From Candidatus Methanoperedens sp. (lineage in GTDB: Archaea > Halobacteriota > Methanosarcinia > Methanosarcinales > Methanoperedenaceae): a stretch of DNA of 51,294 bases. The notes beneath the pieces are model-generated. The model searched no databases. It was not told where the DNA came from and saw only the letters and a program-made list of their open reading frames with translations. The stretch is from the NCBI GenBank assembly GCA_026552955.1, contig JAPMTS010000028.1:1-51294 (forward strand), written 5' to 3'. Made by a program: the position numbers and the translations under genes. Below are positions 22,316-30,295 of the stretch, one piece after another; positions within the stretch are counted from its first letter, which is position 1; the number at the start of each line of letters is the position of its first letter.

Positions 22316-22903
22316 TTACTCTTCTTTTCTCTTCTTGTGCTGGAAGAAGAATACCAGTCCGATCACTGCGGCAATGGGGAGGGCGACAGTGGGGAATTCG
22401 GGGATTTCTCCATATAAGGTATCTACCGCACGAAATTCATAAGAGCATCCCCCAATTTCTCCCGAAGATGTGACAATAAGTTTTAAATGTTGCCCTACAT
22501 AGCTTTCTTTGATTTCTAGCATATTCACCGGTATGATATAAGCAGGTTTTTGATTTTTATATACTGAAGAAGGAAGAGGATTAATCGATGTTAATTCCGC
22601 AGTTCCCGAAGCAATTGATACTCCAGTATTTTCATCGGGTAAATAAACATTCCAGTTTAATTGACCTACAAGTGGATAGATTATACCTCCTGGGAAATTC
22701 TTTGCAATATTAGCTCCTGTTAAATAGACCTCCTCACCAAGATAAAAAATGTCCGTTTCTCTGCTATAATCTGCAGTCGTGGCCTGGATCTTTCCTGTTA
22801 CACCACCATTGCAATTCTGCGACGGGGGGGGCGCAATAGCCGTGCTTACTATGGTTGACATTACAATTAATAACGCACCGATAACTTTTAATATATTCCT
22901 CAT
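22316..22903 (-). CDS. Secreted PEF-CTERM protein
   Basis: 195 residues. A signal peptide (about 1-24) leads to a beta-rich domain with two visible strands around YSRETDIFYLGEEVYLTG and ESYVGQHLKLIVTSSGE. The C-terminus is PEFPTVALPIAAVIGLVFF then KKRKEE, the PEF-CTERM type of archaeosortase signal known from Methanosarcina relatives. One cysteine pair (CNGG and GGCS) could form a disulfide. The other surface proteins in the window carry PGF-type tails, so two sorting systems may be used. Function unknown. Confidence 0.75.
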   Translation of the reverse strand: MRNILKVIGALLIVMSTIVSTAIAPPPSQNCNGGVTGKIQATTADYSRETDIFYLGEEVYLTGANIAKNFPGGIIYPLVGQLNWNVYLPDENTGVSIASGTAELTSINPLPSSVYKNQKPAYIIPVNMLEIKESYVGQHLKLIVTSSGEIGGCSYEFRAVDTLYGEIPEFPTVALPIAAVIGLVFFFQHKKRKEE

Positions 22904-23139
22904 TTATATTCACCACCAACCTCTTTTCAAGTTTCTCTTACATTTTCCACTATCCTCGAATAGAGTAATAATATAATCAGCTTCTTACCATATATAATTA
23001 TCGCTCTCAAAAAATTTAAAAAATGATTACTACCATGATAATTATCACAAACTGCATCATTTCCCTGCCCCCTCATCTATCGCTTCACCACCCCTGAACC
23101 GATATGCATCGATCAATCAATAAAAAAGAAGAAGGACTA

Positions 23140-23721
23140 TTACCTTCTCTTTCCTCCTCCGCCTCTTTTATCCCTGGAATCCCTTCCGCGGTCTCTGCCT
23201 CCGCCGCCGCCACCGCCGCGACCTCCGCTTGAGCCGCCCCGGCCCCCGCCGTATCCTCCCCCTCCGCCGCTTCCGTACATGCTGCCATAACCTCCGCTGC
23301 TGGGCCGGCCTCCTCCACTTCCTCCGCCATATCCGCCGGTCCGTCTGGGGCGTTCGGGCATCTCCACATGTTTATCAGACATATTGAGTTCAGTGTTGGT
23401 CTCAACAACCGGTTCTTCTGACAACAACATCTTCCCGTATTTTCCTATGTTCAATCTCATTGAATTCCTGACTACGGAAATATAACCATTCTGGATAGAG
23501 ATACTATCTCCTGCTGCAATTTTGCCAATCTGGTCATCCCATAAGGATAATAAGATGCTTCCTGTTGCATCTGCAACTTTTACTTCACAGACCCGCTTAT
23601 CACCATATTGTGATTTTATGTCCTTAACCTCTCCGATTTCAATAACTTTTAGAGTGGCGTTAACATTTTTTGAATTCTCGGTCATGTCCTTTACATTAAA
23701 ATTTGTAGGCGTCGTTTCCAT
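23140..23721 (-). CDS. OB-fold single-strand DNA-binding protein with RGG-rich tail (SSB/SOSS-B type)
   Basis: 193 residues. Residues about 20-110 form one OB fold: VNATLKVIEIGEVKDI, CEVKVADATGSILLSLWDD, GDSISIQNGYISVV and SMRLNIGKYG, as in archaeal single-OB proteins related to human SOSS-B and crenarchaeal SSB. After a short acidic hinge the last 70 residues are almost only Gly, Arg, Ser and Tyr, with RGG and GYGGG repeats. Acidic tails are usual in bacterial SSB; a basic RGG tail suggests RNA as well as DNA binding or phase separation (inference). Confidence 0.82.
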   Translation of the reverse strand: METTPTNFNVKDMTENSKNVNATLKVIEIGEVKDIKSQYGDKRVCEVKVADATGSILLSLWDDQIGKIAAGDSISIQNGYISVVRNSMRLNIGKYGKMLLSEEPVVETNTELNMSDKHVEMPERPRRTGGYGGGSGGGRPSSGGYGSMYGSGGGGGYGGGRGGSSGGRGGGGGGGRDRGRDSRDKRGGGGKRR

Positions 23722-23871
23722 TGTAATACCTTGCTTTTATTTTAACTTCCTGCATCCCTTTTCCCAGATGGCATTCACCTGAATTTGAGTTAGAAGAAGT
23801 AAATATTAAATTGTGAAAGTAGATGATATAGTTTCTCCTATGACTGCAAAATTGACGTGGGGAAAATCATA

Positions 23872-24090
23872 TCAGTGTTTAAGAATAGTGATCTTGATAT
23901 TAGTTCCAGATTCTTCTATTGTTAATATCTCATGACGATGTGCCCTGCACCAGCCTGATATTGTCTCTTTTGCTGTAGGATCATCTGCCGTTACTTCCAG
24001 TTTTTCACCGGCAGGAATGGTTTCCAGTTTCTTCTTGGTATGAAATAATACGAAGGGGCATACTTTACCATGAAGGTCAAGGTATTCCAT
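23872..24090 (-). CDS. TusA/SirA-like sulfur-carrier family protein
   Basis: 72 residues from the ATG at 24090; an in-frame GTG nine bases upstream is a weaker start. LDLHGKVCPFVLFHTKKKLE followed by AGEKLEVTADDPTAKETISGW is the TusA fold, a small protein that carries persulfide on the first cysteine. The second proline of the usual CPxP motif is replaced (CPFV). TusA homologues supply sulfur for cofactor or tRNA thiolation and sometimes for molybdenum enzymes, so the tungsten gene cluster nearby may be relevant. It stands alone. Confidence 0.78.
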   Translation of the reverse strand: MEYLDLHGKVCPFVLFHTKKKLETIPAGEKLEVTADDPTAKETISGWCRAHRHEILTIEESGTNIKITILKH

Positions 24091-24178
24091 ATTGACCACT
24101 ATGAATGGATGTTATATTAAATCTTTTATCCACTACCTAAAGACTAATATATTTGGTTAGATAGTAATCGTTATTATA

Positions 24179-24889
24179 ATGGTCGAAAGCTCATATTTCT
24201 ATAGATTTGAGGAAACTCTGGGTCCTCATGTAATACTCTCAAATCTTTTCTGGTGGACATCATTTATCCTTGTGATCACAGCTTACAAGAACCGGCGCAT
24301 CTGGAATGTGGGAGAAATGCCATGGGCATACCTGTTCCTGACATTCTTGTTTTTTGGGATCCGTGAATTGGGACATCTGGATAAATCGCCTGTGGTGGGG
24401 TCAATAAGATACGTTTTTGGCATATTTTCCGCGATTTTCATGACATCCGCTTTAATATTTATATATATTAAAATATATAAAAGAAAAACGATATCCAAAA
24501 AAGTGGGTTTTATTCCATTGGTTTTTGCCCTTATTTTCCCGATCTTTTTCATATACCTGTATTTTTCAGGGACTCAAACCGAAAATCTAAAGAATACTTT
24601 TTTCACCATAGAAAATATTTTATGGATCATGGGGGGTTCAATAATGGTTTACACAACTTATATGCTGGGAACAAAATCAACAGGAGGTTTTGTATATGTT
24701 TTCATGTTTTTTCAATTAGCTGCTTTTTTTGCTATTTTATGGAAATTCCTTGGTTTCATAGGAAGTATCAGTTGTCCAGTTCCTTATTCTATCCGTGAAT
24801 TCCTGGAAACTATGTTTGGTGTGTTCGCAATCATATCCATGTATGTCCTTGAAAAAATGTTGAGAAATCTATCAAAACACCTTTTATAA
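24179..24889 (+). CDS. Seven-helix membrane protein upstream of roadblock gene
   Basis: 236 residues with about seven hydrophobic helices (near 20-37, 47-63, 75-97, 104-128, 138-156, 162-185 and 205-225). There is no signal peptide or catalytic motif that I recognise. The next gene starts two bases after its stop, so the membrane protein and the roadblock/LC7 protein are likely one functional unit, for example a membrane sensor with a small dimeric partner. The ATG lies close to the upstream TATA-rich sequence, so the transcript may be leaderless. Confidence 0.65.
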   Translation: MVESSYFYRFEETLGPHVILSNLFWWTSFILVITAYKNRRIWNVGEMPWAYLFLTFLFFGIRELGHLDKSPVVGSIRYVFGIFSAIFMTSALIFIYIKIYKRKTISKKVGFIPLVFALIFPIFFIYLYFSGTQTENLKNTFFTIENILWIMGGSIMVYTTYMLGTKSTGGFVYVFMFFQLAAFFAILWKFLGFIGSISCPVPYSIREFLETMFGVFAIISMYVLEKMLRNLSKHLL

Positions 24890-24891
24890 AT

Positions 24892-25257
24892 ATGACCACT
24901 AAAACCGAATTATATTTGAAAGCACTTTCGGAATTAGAAAATTCCACGGGAGACATCATCAGCACAGCCATCATAACTCGTGACGGCCTGATCATGGCAA
25001 GCACCAAATCGGATATGATGGACAGGGAAACATTTGCTGCCTATGGAGCTGCTACTTTTAAAAGGGCGGATGAAACAATAGAAGAGTTAACAGGTGATAA
25101 CGTTGATACGTTATTATACGAATCAAAAAAAAACAGGGTTGTGACTGTTCGAGCAGGAGAATATGCCCTCTTGATAGTTCTTAGCGGAAAGAATGTGCAG
25201 TTGGGTATGTTACTTATGAATGTGCAAAATACTGCCCTTAAAATAAAGGAATTGTGA
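24892..25257 (+). CDS. Roadblock/LC7-domain protein
   Basis: 121 residues: an N-terminal helix (YLKALSELENS) then GDIISTAIITRDGLIMASTKS, AAYGAATFKRADETIEEL and RVVTVRAGEYALLIVLSGKNVQLGMLL, the alternating helices and strands of a roadblock/LC7 (MglB-like) domain. These proteins form dimers that regulate small GTPases or sit beside sensors. No GTPase is adjacent, so the membrane protein two bases upstream is the more likely partner. The modE-like gene begins 12 bases downstream, so the three may share a transcript. Confidence 0.8.
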   Translation: MTTKTELYLKALSELENSTGDIISTAIITRDGLIMASTKSDMMDRETFAAYGAATFKRADETIEELTGDNVDTLLYESKKNRVVTVRAGEYALLIVLSGKNVQLGMLLMNVQNTALKIKEL

Positions 25258-25269
25258 TTTCCTGAGAAA

Positions 25270-25818
25270 ATGAAAAGAATACAGGCAAGAGCCAAACTGT
25301 GGTTGATAAATAACGAAGAAGAACCCATCATAGGAGAAGGTAAAGCGGCTCTTCTTGAAGCCATAAAACAGGAGGGTTCTTTGAACAGGGCATGCAAGAA
25401 AATGCAAATTTCTTATAAACACGCATGGCTCTTGTTAAAAGAGATTGAAGAAAGTGCTGGAGAGCCCATACTAATAACGCAGCGCGGGGGTATGGGGCAG
25501 GGAACATCCCTGACGGAAAAAGCAATGAACCTGCTTGAAGAATATAATACTTATCAAAATGTACTTAACCAAACGGTATATGACAAAACGTTCTGGGAGG
25601 CGATCGGATTGAAACTTTCTGCGAGGAATCAGATGAAGGGGAAGATTATCGAGGTTAAGAAAGAAGGTCTTATCTCAAAGATCAAGATTTCCATTGAACC
25701 CGCAATAATTACGGCGATCATTACAAAAGAAGCTGCCGATGCCATGGATATCAAGAAAGATGATTCGGTTGTGGCGGTTGTGAAGGCTACAGAAGTAATG
25801 ATCGGAAAAGAAGAATAA
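25270..25818 (+). CDS. modE: ModE-family molybdate/tungstate-responsive regulator
   Basis: 182 residues. The N-terminal winged helix (about 20-100) carries the ModE signature: GKAALLEAIKQEGSLNRACK, MQISYKHAWLLLKEIEE and RGGMGQGTSLTEKA. The C-terminal part (about 118-180) is a single TOBE/Mop-type oxyanion-binding domain, LSARNQMKGKIIEVKK and ISIEPAIITAIIT. It should sense tungstate or molybdate and control uptake. A palindrome just upstream of the next gene, tupA, is a good candidate operator. Whether it represses or activates is not shown. Confidence 0.88.
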   Translation: MKRIQARAKLWLINNEEEPIIGEGKAALLEAIKQEGSLNRACKKMQISYKHAWLLLKEIEESAGEPILITQRGGMGQGTSLTEKAMNLLEEYNTYQNVLNQTVYDKTFWEAIGLKLSARNQMKGKIIEVKKEGLISKIKISIEPAIITAIITKEAADAMDIKKDDSVVAVVKATEVMIGKEE

Positions 25819-25878
25819 CCATAATAGATAGTGCGGAAATGGAAATGTGATTTTTTTCGAAACTTTTATTAATATGCG

Positions 25879-25898
25879 TTATGTTTGAGTGAACATAA
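25879..25898 (+). promoter_or_regulatory. Palindrome upstream of tupA, candidate ModE operator
   Basis: TTATGTT (25879-25885) and AACATAA (25892-25898) are perfect inverted arms with a six-base spacer, ten bases before the tupA start codon. ModE boxes in bacteria are likewise two A/T-rich arms around a short spacer. A TTTATTAATATG stretch just upstream (from about 25865) can serve as TATA box, so binding here would block transcription. Confidence 0.5.
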
Positions 25899-25907
25899 GG
25901 TGTAAAT

Positions 25908-26810
25908 ATGAAAAATCTCTTTATAAAGATGATAATAGTCTCAATCTTGATCTCACTGTTTGCCGGCTGTGTCCAGCAGGCACCGAATACGACAACTCCT
26001 TCAACCGCCAATACGATCACTCCAACATCAACAACATCCGCCCCTGAGAAAATTCGTTTAGCAACGACCACTTCTACCTGTGACACAGGGTTGCTGGATG
26101 TCTTTAATAAAAAGTTTGAGGAGGAGAATAACGTACAAATATCCACTATATGCGAAGGTACGGGAAAAGCAATAGCCACAGGTGAGCTGGGAGCAGCGGA
26201 CGTATTGATGGTGCATTCGGTCCAGGCAGAATTAAAGGCTGTAGCTAACGGCAGTTTCATAAATCGCACCTATATGATGTATAATTATTTCGTGATCATA
26301 GGGCCCAAAAACGATCCGGCAGGGATCGGGAATGCCAGCAATGCTACCGATGCATTCAGTAAGATAGCTTCAAAGCAATCCCCCTTCGTATCCAGAGGTG
26401 ACAATTCGGGCACACATATGATGGAATTATCGATATGGAAGGCTGCAAACATCACACCCGCCGGAACATGGTACCAATCAGTGGGTAAAGGCATGGGAGA
26501 TACCATCACCACCGCCGACATCAAGAATGGTTATACGCTCTCGGACAGGGGAACATACCTGGCAATGAAAGATAAAATAAAACTGGGGCTAATATTTGAA
26601 TCGGACCAGAAATATCTTTTTAATCCTTACCATGTCATGGCTGTGAATCCTGCTAAATTCCCGAATGTGAAATACGATATTGCAATGAAATACATCAAGT
26701 ACGCAACATCTGCCGAGGGACAGGACATTATAAGGAATTATGGCATGGATAAATTTGGAGAAGCGCTTTTTGTGCCGAAGGAGGATGCGGGAAACGTAAC
26801 CAGTCCGTGA
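25908..26810 (+). CDS. tupA: Tungstate ABC transporter substrate-binding lipoprotein
   Basis: 300 residues. The signal ends at a lipobox (FAGC, Cys 21), followed by a Thr/Ser-rich linker that holds the binding domain off the membrane. RLATTTSTCDTGLLDVFN is the TupA start motif that contacts the oxyanion, and ICEGTGKAIATGELGAADVLMVH and FVSRGDNSGTHMMEL are further TupA segments. TupA prefers tungstate over molybdate in characterised members. The permease and ATPase are not next to it but 10.5 kb downstream beyond the fwd operon. The ATG follows AAGGTGTAAAT. Confidence 0.88.
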   Translation: MKNLFIKMIIVSILISLFAGCVQQAPNTTTPSTANTITPTSTTSAPEKIRLATTTSTCDTGLLDVFNKKFEEENNVQISTICEGTGKAIATGELGAADVLMVHSVQAELKAVANGSFINRTYMMYNYFVIIGPKNDPAGIGNASNATDAFSKIASKQSPFVSRGDNSGTHMMELSIWKAANITPAGTWYQSVGKGMGDTITTADIKNGYTLSDRGTYLAMKDKIKLGLIFESDQKYLFNPYHVMAVNPAKFPNVKYDIAMKYIKYATSAEGQDIIRNYGMDKFGEALFVPKEDAGNVTSP

Positions 26811-26895
26811 ACTGAAGGTGACAGGTTTGAGCAATGTTTGCATTCATGCAGATTATGGCAATCCCTTCAAAGGTCATTCAGGAAGGGAAGTTTCC

Positions 26896-27486
26896 ATGAA
26901 AGATGTTTTGAAAAAGATCACTGATCCATATCTACTATTCCAGATTGAGAGAGTAAGTTCCTTCCATGGATATCTCAGCACCGGAGCATTCATCGGAATC
27001 CAGATGCTCAACATTGCAAAAAGGCTGCTGGATGCTGATCCCAAAGAGCAGCTATATGTCACCTGTGAAACGTATAACTGCCTTCCTGATCCTTTCCAGA
27101 TCCTTGCCGGGTGTACTATCGGGAATAAAAAATTGAGGGTCAAAGATCATGGCAAGATGGCTGTGTTGGTGAACAAGAAAGCTCCTGATGGTCAAAAACT
27201 TGTTAGAAGCATCAGGATAGTGCTTGATCCTGAAAAAACTGCAAAATATCCCAGACTTCATGAGTGGTACATGAAAACAGGGACAGTGCCTCATGAGGAG
27301 GCGATATCCGTACTGATAGATGCCCGGGAAAGCGTGTACTCGTATGAGATCATGGATATTGAATTGCCGGAAAAACCAGAAAAAAGCATAGCTCTATGCA
27401 ACAAATGTGGCGAGAGTTTTGTCCGGAAAAACGGTGGGGCTCTATGTCTGAGCTGTAAAGAAAAGATTGGAGTATTAAAGGAGTAA
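26896..27486 (+). CDS. fwdE: Formylmethanofuran dehydrogenase subunit E-like protein
   Basis: About 196 residues from the ATG at 26896, which follows AGGAAGGG; an in-frame GTG at 26818 would add 26 residues but has no spacing for a ribosome-binding site. The family core appears as ERVSSFHGYLSTGAFIG, where most FmdE proteins have FHGHLCPG, so the usual cysteine is replaced here. A C-terminal zinc ribbon (CNKCGESF...CLSCKEK) is intact. Its role beside Fwd is not settled; it may help metal or cofactor insertion. It is four bases before fwdF. Confidence 0.8.
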   Translation: MKDVLKKITDPYLLFQIERVSSFHGYLSTGAFIGIQMLNIAKRLLDADPKEQLYVTCETYNCLPDPFQILAGCTIGNKKLRVKDHGKMAVLVNKKAPDGQKLVRSIRIVLDPEKTAKYPRLHEWYMKTGTVPHEEAISVLIDARESVYSYEIMDIELPEKPEKSIALCNKCGESFVRKNGGALCLSCKEKIGVLKE

Positions 27487-27489
27487 CAT

Positions 27490-28515
27490 ATGAAAGAGGT
27501 AGTATTTCAGACGAAAGAAGATAAGACACTCGTTTATCTTCCGGAAAAGTGTATCGGATGTTCAACATGTACAATGATCTGCCCAAAAGAGGATATGGTG
27601 ATAGGTTCAGTGGGAGCTGTGGCCCGCGGGCTCATCAACAAGGACTTCCTTCAGGGAACGGGAAAATGTACATTATGCAGCATGTGCACAAAGGTTTGCC
27701 CGACAGGGGCGCTTGAAATAAGAAAAGCAGGAAAACTGGAGATGGATGACTCTTATCTATATACCGCAATGAAGCCCACTCTAGTCAAAGAAAATTGCGT
27801 ACATTGTGGCATGTGCAAAGAGGTGTGCCCGCAGGAGTGCATAGAAGTCCAGAAGCGTCAACTTGCGCAGGATGGGAGCCTGGCCATGGATGGAAAAACT
27901 ATAATCGATCAGAAATGCTGCGTACACTGCGGCTGGTGTGCCTCCATCTGTCCTGTTGAAGCTATAACAATGGAAAAACCATTTTCAGGAGAATTTTCAC
28001 GGGATGAAAATGTGTGCCAAGCCTGTCGCACTTGCGTGAATACTTGCCCATGCGATGCCCTATTCAACAGGGAATGGAAAGCCGGGGAAAGAGTCGAGAA
28101 AGTGACACACAGGAAGGATGCCTGCATATACTGTGGCGCCTGTTCTGCAGCCTGTCCGGTCGGAGCAATAACAGTTAGAAAGACTGCAATAATTCCTGAT
28201 ATGAAGAAAAAACAGATATTTGAGAAATTGCTAACCGCAAAGGCTACTCCCAGACCAATGCTTACCTCAACACTTATCACTGACGAAGAGGCGTGCCTGG
28301 GCTGTGGTAATTGTGTGATCGTTTGCCCTGTTAATGCTTTTTCAGATCCTTATCTTGCAGCAGGACATCTCAATGAACTTGATGGGAAACCTCTGCTTGA
28401 GGTTGAGAACGGCATAGTGAATGTAGTAAATCAGGAAGTATGCGGTGCGTGTGCTACATGCAGCCTGATATGTCCCACGAATGCGATACGACTTGAAAAG
28501 AGAGAGGTGGCATAA
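27490..28515 (+). CDS. fwdF: Formylmethanofuran dehydrogenase subunit F, polyferredoxin
   Basis: 341 residues with eight CxxCxxCxxxCP motifs (from CIGCSTCTMICP to CGACATCSLICP), so eight [4Fe-4S] clusters. In the structurally known Fwd complex this polyferredoxin forms the electron wire between the tungsten site and partner enzymes. It starts three bases after the fwdE stop codon with AAAGGAGT upstream, and its stop overlaps the fwdA start (TAATG). Length and cluster number match the methanogen FwdF. Confidence 0.92.
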   Translation: MKEVVFQTKEDKTLVYLPEKCIGCSTCTMICPKEDMVIGSVGAVARGLINKDFLQGTGKCTLCSMCTKVCPTGALEIRKAGKLEMDDSYLYTAMKPTLVKENCVHCGMCKEVCPQECIEVQKRQLAQDGSLAMDGKTIIDQKCCVHCGWCASICPVEAITMEKPFSGEFSRDENVCQACRTCVNTCPCDALFNREWKAGERVEKVTHRKDACIYCGACSAACPVGAITVRKTAIIPDMKKKQIFEKLLTAKATPRPMLTSTLITDEEACLGCGNCVIVCPVNAFSDPYLAAGHLNELDGKPLLEVENGIVNVVNQEVCGACATCSLICPTNAIRLEKREVA

Positions 28516-30290
28516 TGCCTGGTACGATGGTTATAAGAAACGGATATGTTTTCGATCCGTTGAATGAAATTGATGGGGAAATTAAGGATATTTTTATCAA
28601 AGATGGTAAGATCGTAGATGATCTCAAAGGCAACAGTTTGCGGGATGCAAAAGTCATTGATGCAATGGGCAAGACTGTTATGCCGGGAGGCGTTGACTCA
28701 CACTCACATGTCGCCGGCGCAAAGGTGAACGGGGGACGGATGATGTGTCCTGAGGACCGTTACAAATGGGTGACAAAGAAGGGAGAAATCACCCATAGCG
28801 GTAGCGGGAATACTGTGCCTTCTGTGTACGTCCAGGGCTATGATTATGCAAAGATGGGGTACACCACGGTCTTTGAGGCGGCCATGCCTCCTATGGAAGC
28901 ACGGCATACTCATGAAGAGATGCGCTCAACACCCATCCTGGATATGGGCGCGTATCTGGTTCTGGGTAATAACTGGTTCATAATGCGCTACCTCAAGGAA
29001 GGAAATATCGAGAAAGCAGCAGCATACGCTGCATGGATGATGAAAACACACAAAGCATACGGCATAAAGTGCGTCAATCCTGCCGGGGTTGAGAACTGGG
29101 GCTGGGGAGTGGACGTAACTGAATCCCTGGATGAGCCCAATATACATTTTGGGATCACCCCAAGGGAAATTATCCACGGACTTACCGAAATAAACGAATT
29201 GCTGGGAATGCCTATGTCCGTGCACCTTCATGCCAATAATCTGGGAAATCCAGGGTGTTGGGAGGTAACAAAAAATTCTCTTGAAATTCCACGCGATGTG
29301 AAAGTTAAATGTAATATGGATGTGGAATGGCCAAAGACAAAGATCGATCCACAGCGAAACCAGAGCGTATACCTGGCGCATGCCCAGTTCAACTCGTTCG
29401 GTGGTACCTCATGGAGGGATTTTGAGTCAGGAGCAAAAGGAATTGTAGATTATGTGAACAAAACGGATCATGTCGTGATAGATAACGGCGCTGTTCCCTT
29501 TGGACCGGCAACAGTAATGACAGGAGACGGGCCTGCGATACATCATCTTTATAAACTGACCGGCAACAAGTGGTCTAATAAGGACGTTGAGCTTGAATGC
29601 GGTTCGGGTATATTATCATTTAATTACATGAAAGCAAATCCGGTACACAGCGCGCAATGGGCTATCGGGCTTGAGCTTTTGCTTCTTGTCAATGATCCCT
29701 GGAAGACCATCCTGACCACCGACCATCCTAACGGAGGACCATTCACCAAATACCCTCAGATAATCGCATGGATAATGTCACAGAAAGCAAGAGAGGACAC
29801 TTTTGCCGAATGCCATAAGTGGGCGCAGGATAGAAGCAGCCTTGGAGGATGTGATCGCGAAATGACACTCTATGATATAGCTATCCTCACAAGGGCAAAT
29901 CCTGCAAGAACTGTTGGGATAGCTCACAGGAAAGGACATCTAACAGCAGGAGCGGATGGCGATGTCACCATATACGACTTTGATCCCACGAAATTAGAAG
30001 CAAATAACTATACAAATATCATAAAAGGGTTCCAGAACGCCGCTTTCACCATAAAGGACGGCGAAGTTGTTGCACAAAACGGACAGATAATATCGGTTCC
30101 CAAAGGAAGGACATTCTTCAGCGAACCGCATATGGGTGATGGTCTTGAGAAGGAAATGTTAAAAGATGTTAAAGAGTGGTTCAAGTACTACACTCTGGGT
30201 TTTGCGAATTACCCGGTACCTGATAAATACATCCGCAATCCTTCGCCTGTGCAGGTAAACAAACCACTTGAATCGATCGTGGTGAGGTGA
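28515..30290 (+). CDS. fwdA: Formylmethanofuran dehydrogenase subunit A (amidohydrolase)
   Basis: 591 residues of the amidohydrolase family. GGVDSHSHVAG (His 63 and 65) is the first metal motif, GIKCVNPAG carries the lysine likely carboxylated to bridge two zincs, and HLHANNLGNPG, LAHAQFN and TTDHPNGGPF give the other ligands. FwdA interconverts formate with methanofuran and formyl-methanofuran, receiving formate through a tunnel from the FwdB site. In an anaerobic methane oxidiser it would run toward formate and CO2. Coupled to fwdF by a one-base overlap. Confidence 0.95.
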   Translation: MPGTMVIRNGYVFDPLNEIDGEIKDIFIKDGKIVDDLKGNSLRDAKVIDAMGKTVMPGGVDSHSHVAGAKVNGGRMMCPEDRYKWVTKKGEITHSGSGNTVPSVYVQGYDYAKMGYTTVFEAAMPPMEARHTHEEMRSTPILDMGAYLVLGNNWFIMRYLKEGNIEKAAAYAAWMMKTHKAYGIKCVNPAGVENWGWGVDVTESLDEPNIHFGITPREIIHGLTEINELLGMPMSVHLHANNLGNPGCWEVTKNSLEIPRDVKVKCNMDVEWPKTKIDPQRNQSVYLAHAQFNSFGGTSWRDFESGAKGIVDYVNKTDHVVIDNGAVPFGPATVMTGDGPAIHHLYKLTGNKWSNKDVELECGSGILSFNYMKANPVHSAQWAIGLELLLLVNDPWKTILTTDHPNGGPFTKYPQIIAWIMSQKAREDTFAECHKWAQDRSSLGGCDREMTLYDIAILTRANPARTVGIAHRKGHLTAGADGDVTIYDFDPTKLEANNYTNIIKGFQNAAFTIKDGEVVAQNGQIISVPKGRTFFSEPHMGDGLEKEMLKDVKEWFKYYTLGFANYPVPDKYIRNPSPVQVNKPLESIVVR

Positions 30291-30295
30291 AAGTG

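Noticed and set aside
23085-23408. A 107-codon minus-strand frame rich in Ala and Glu within the SSB gene
   Set aside because: It is the shifted reading of the Gly/Arg-rich tail; low-complexity codons keep the frame open by chance.
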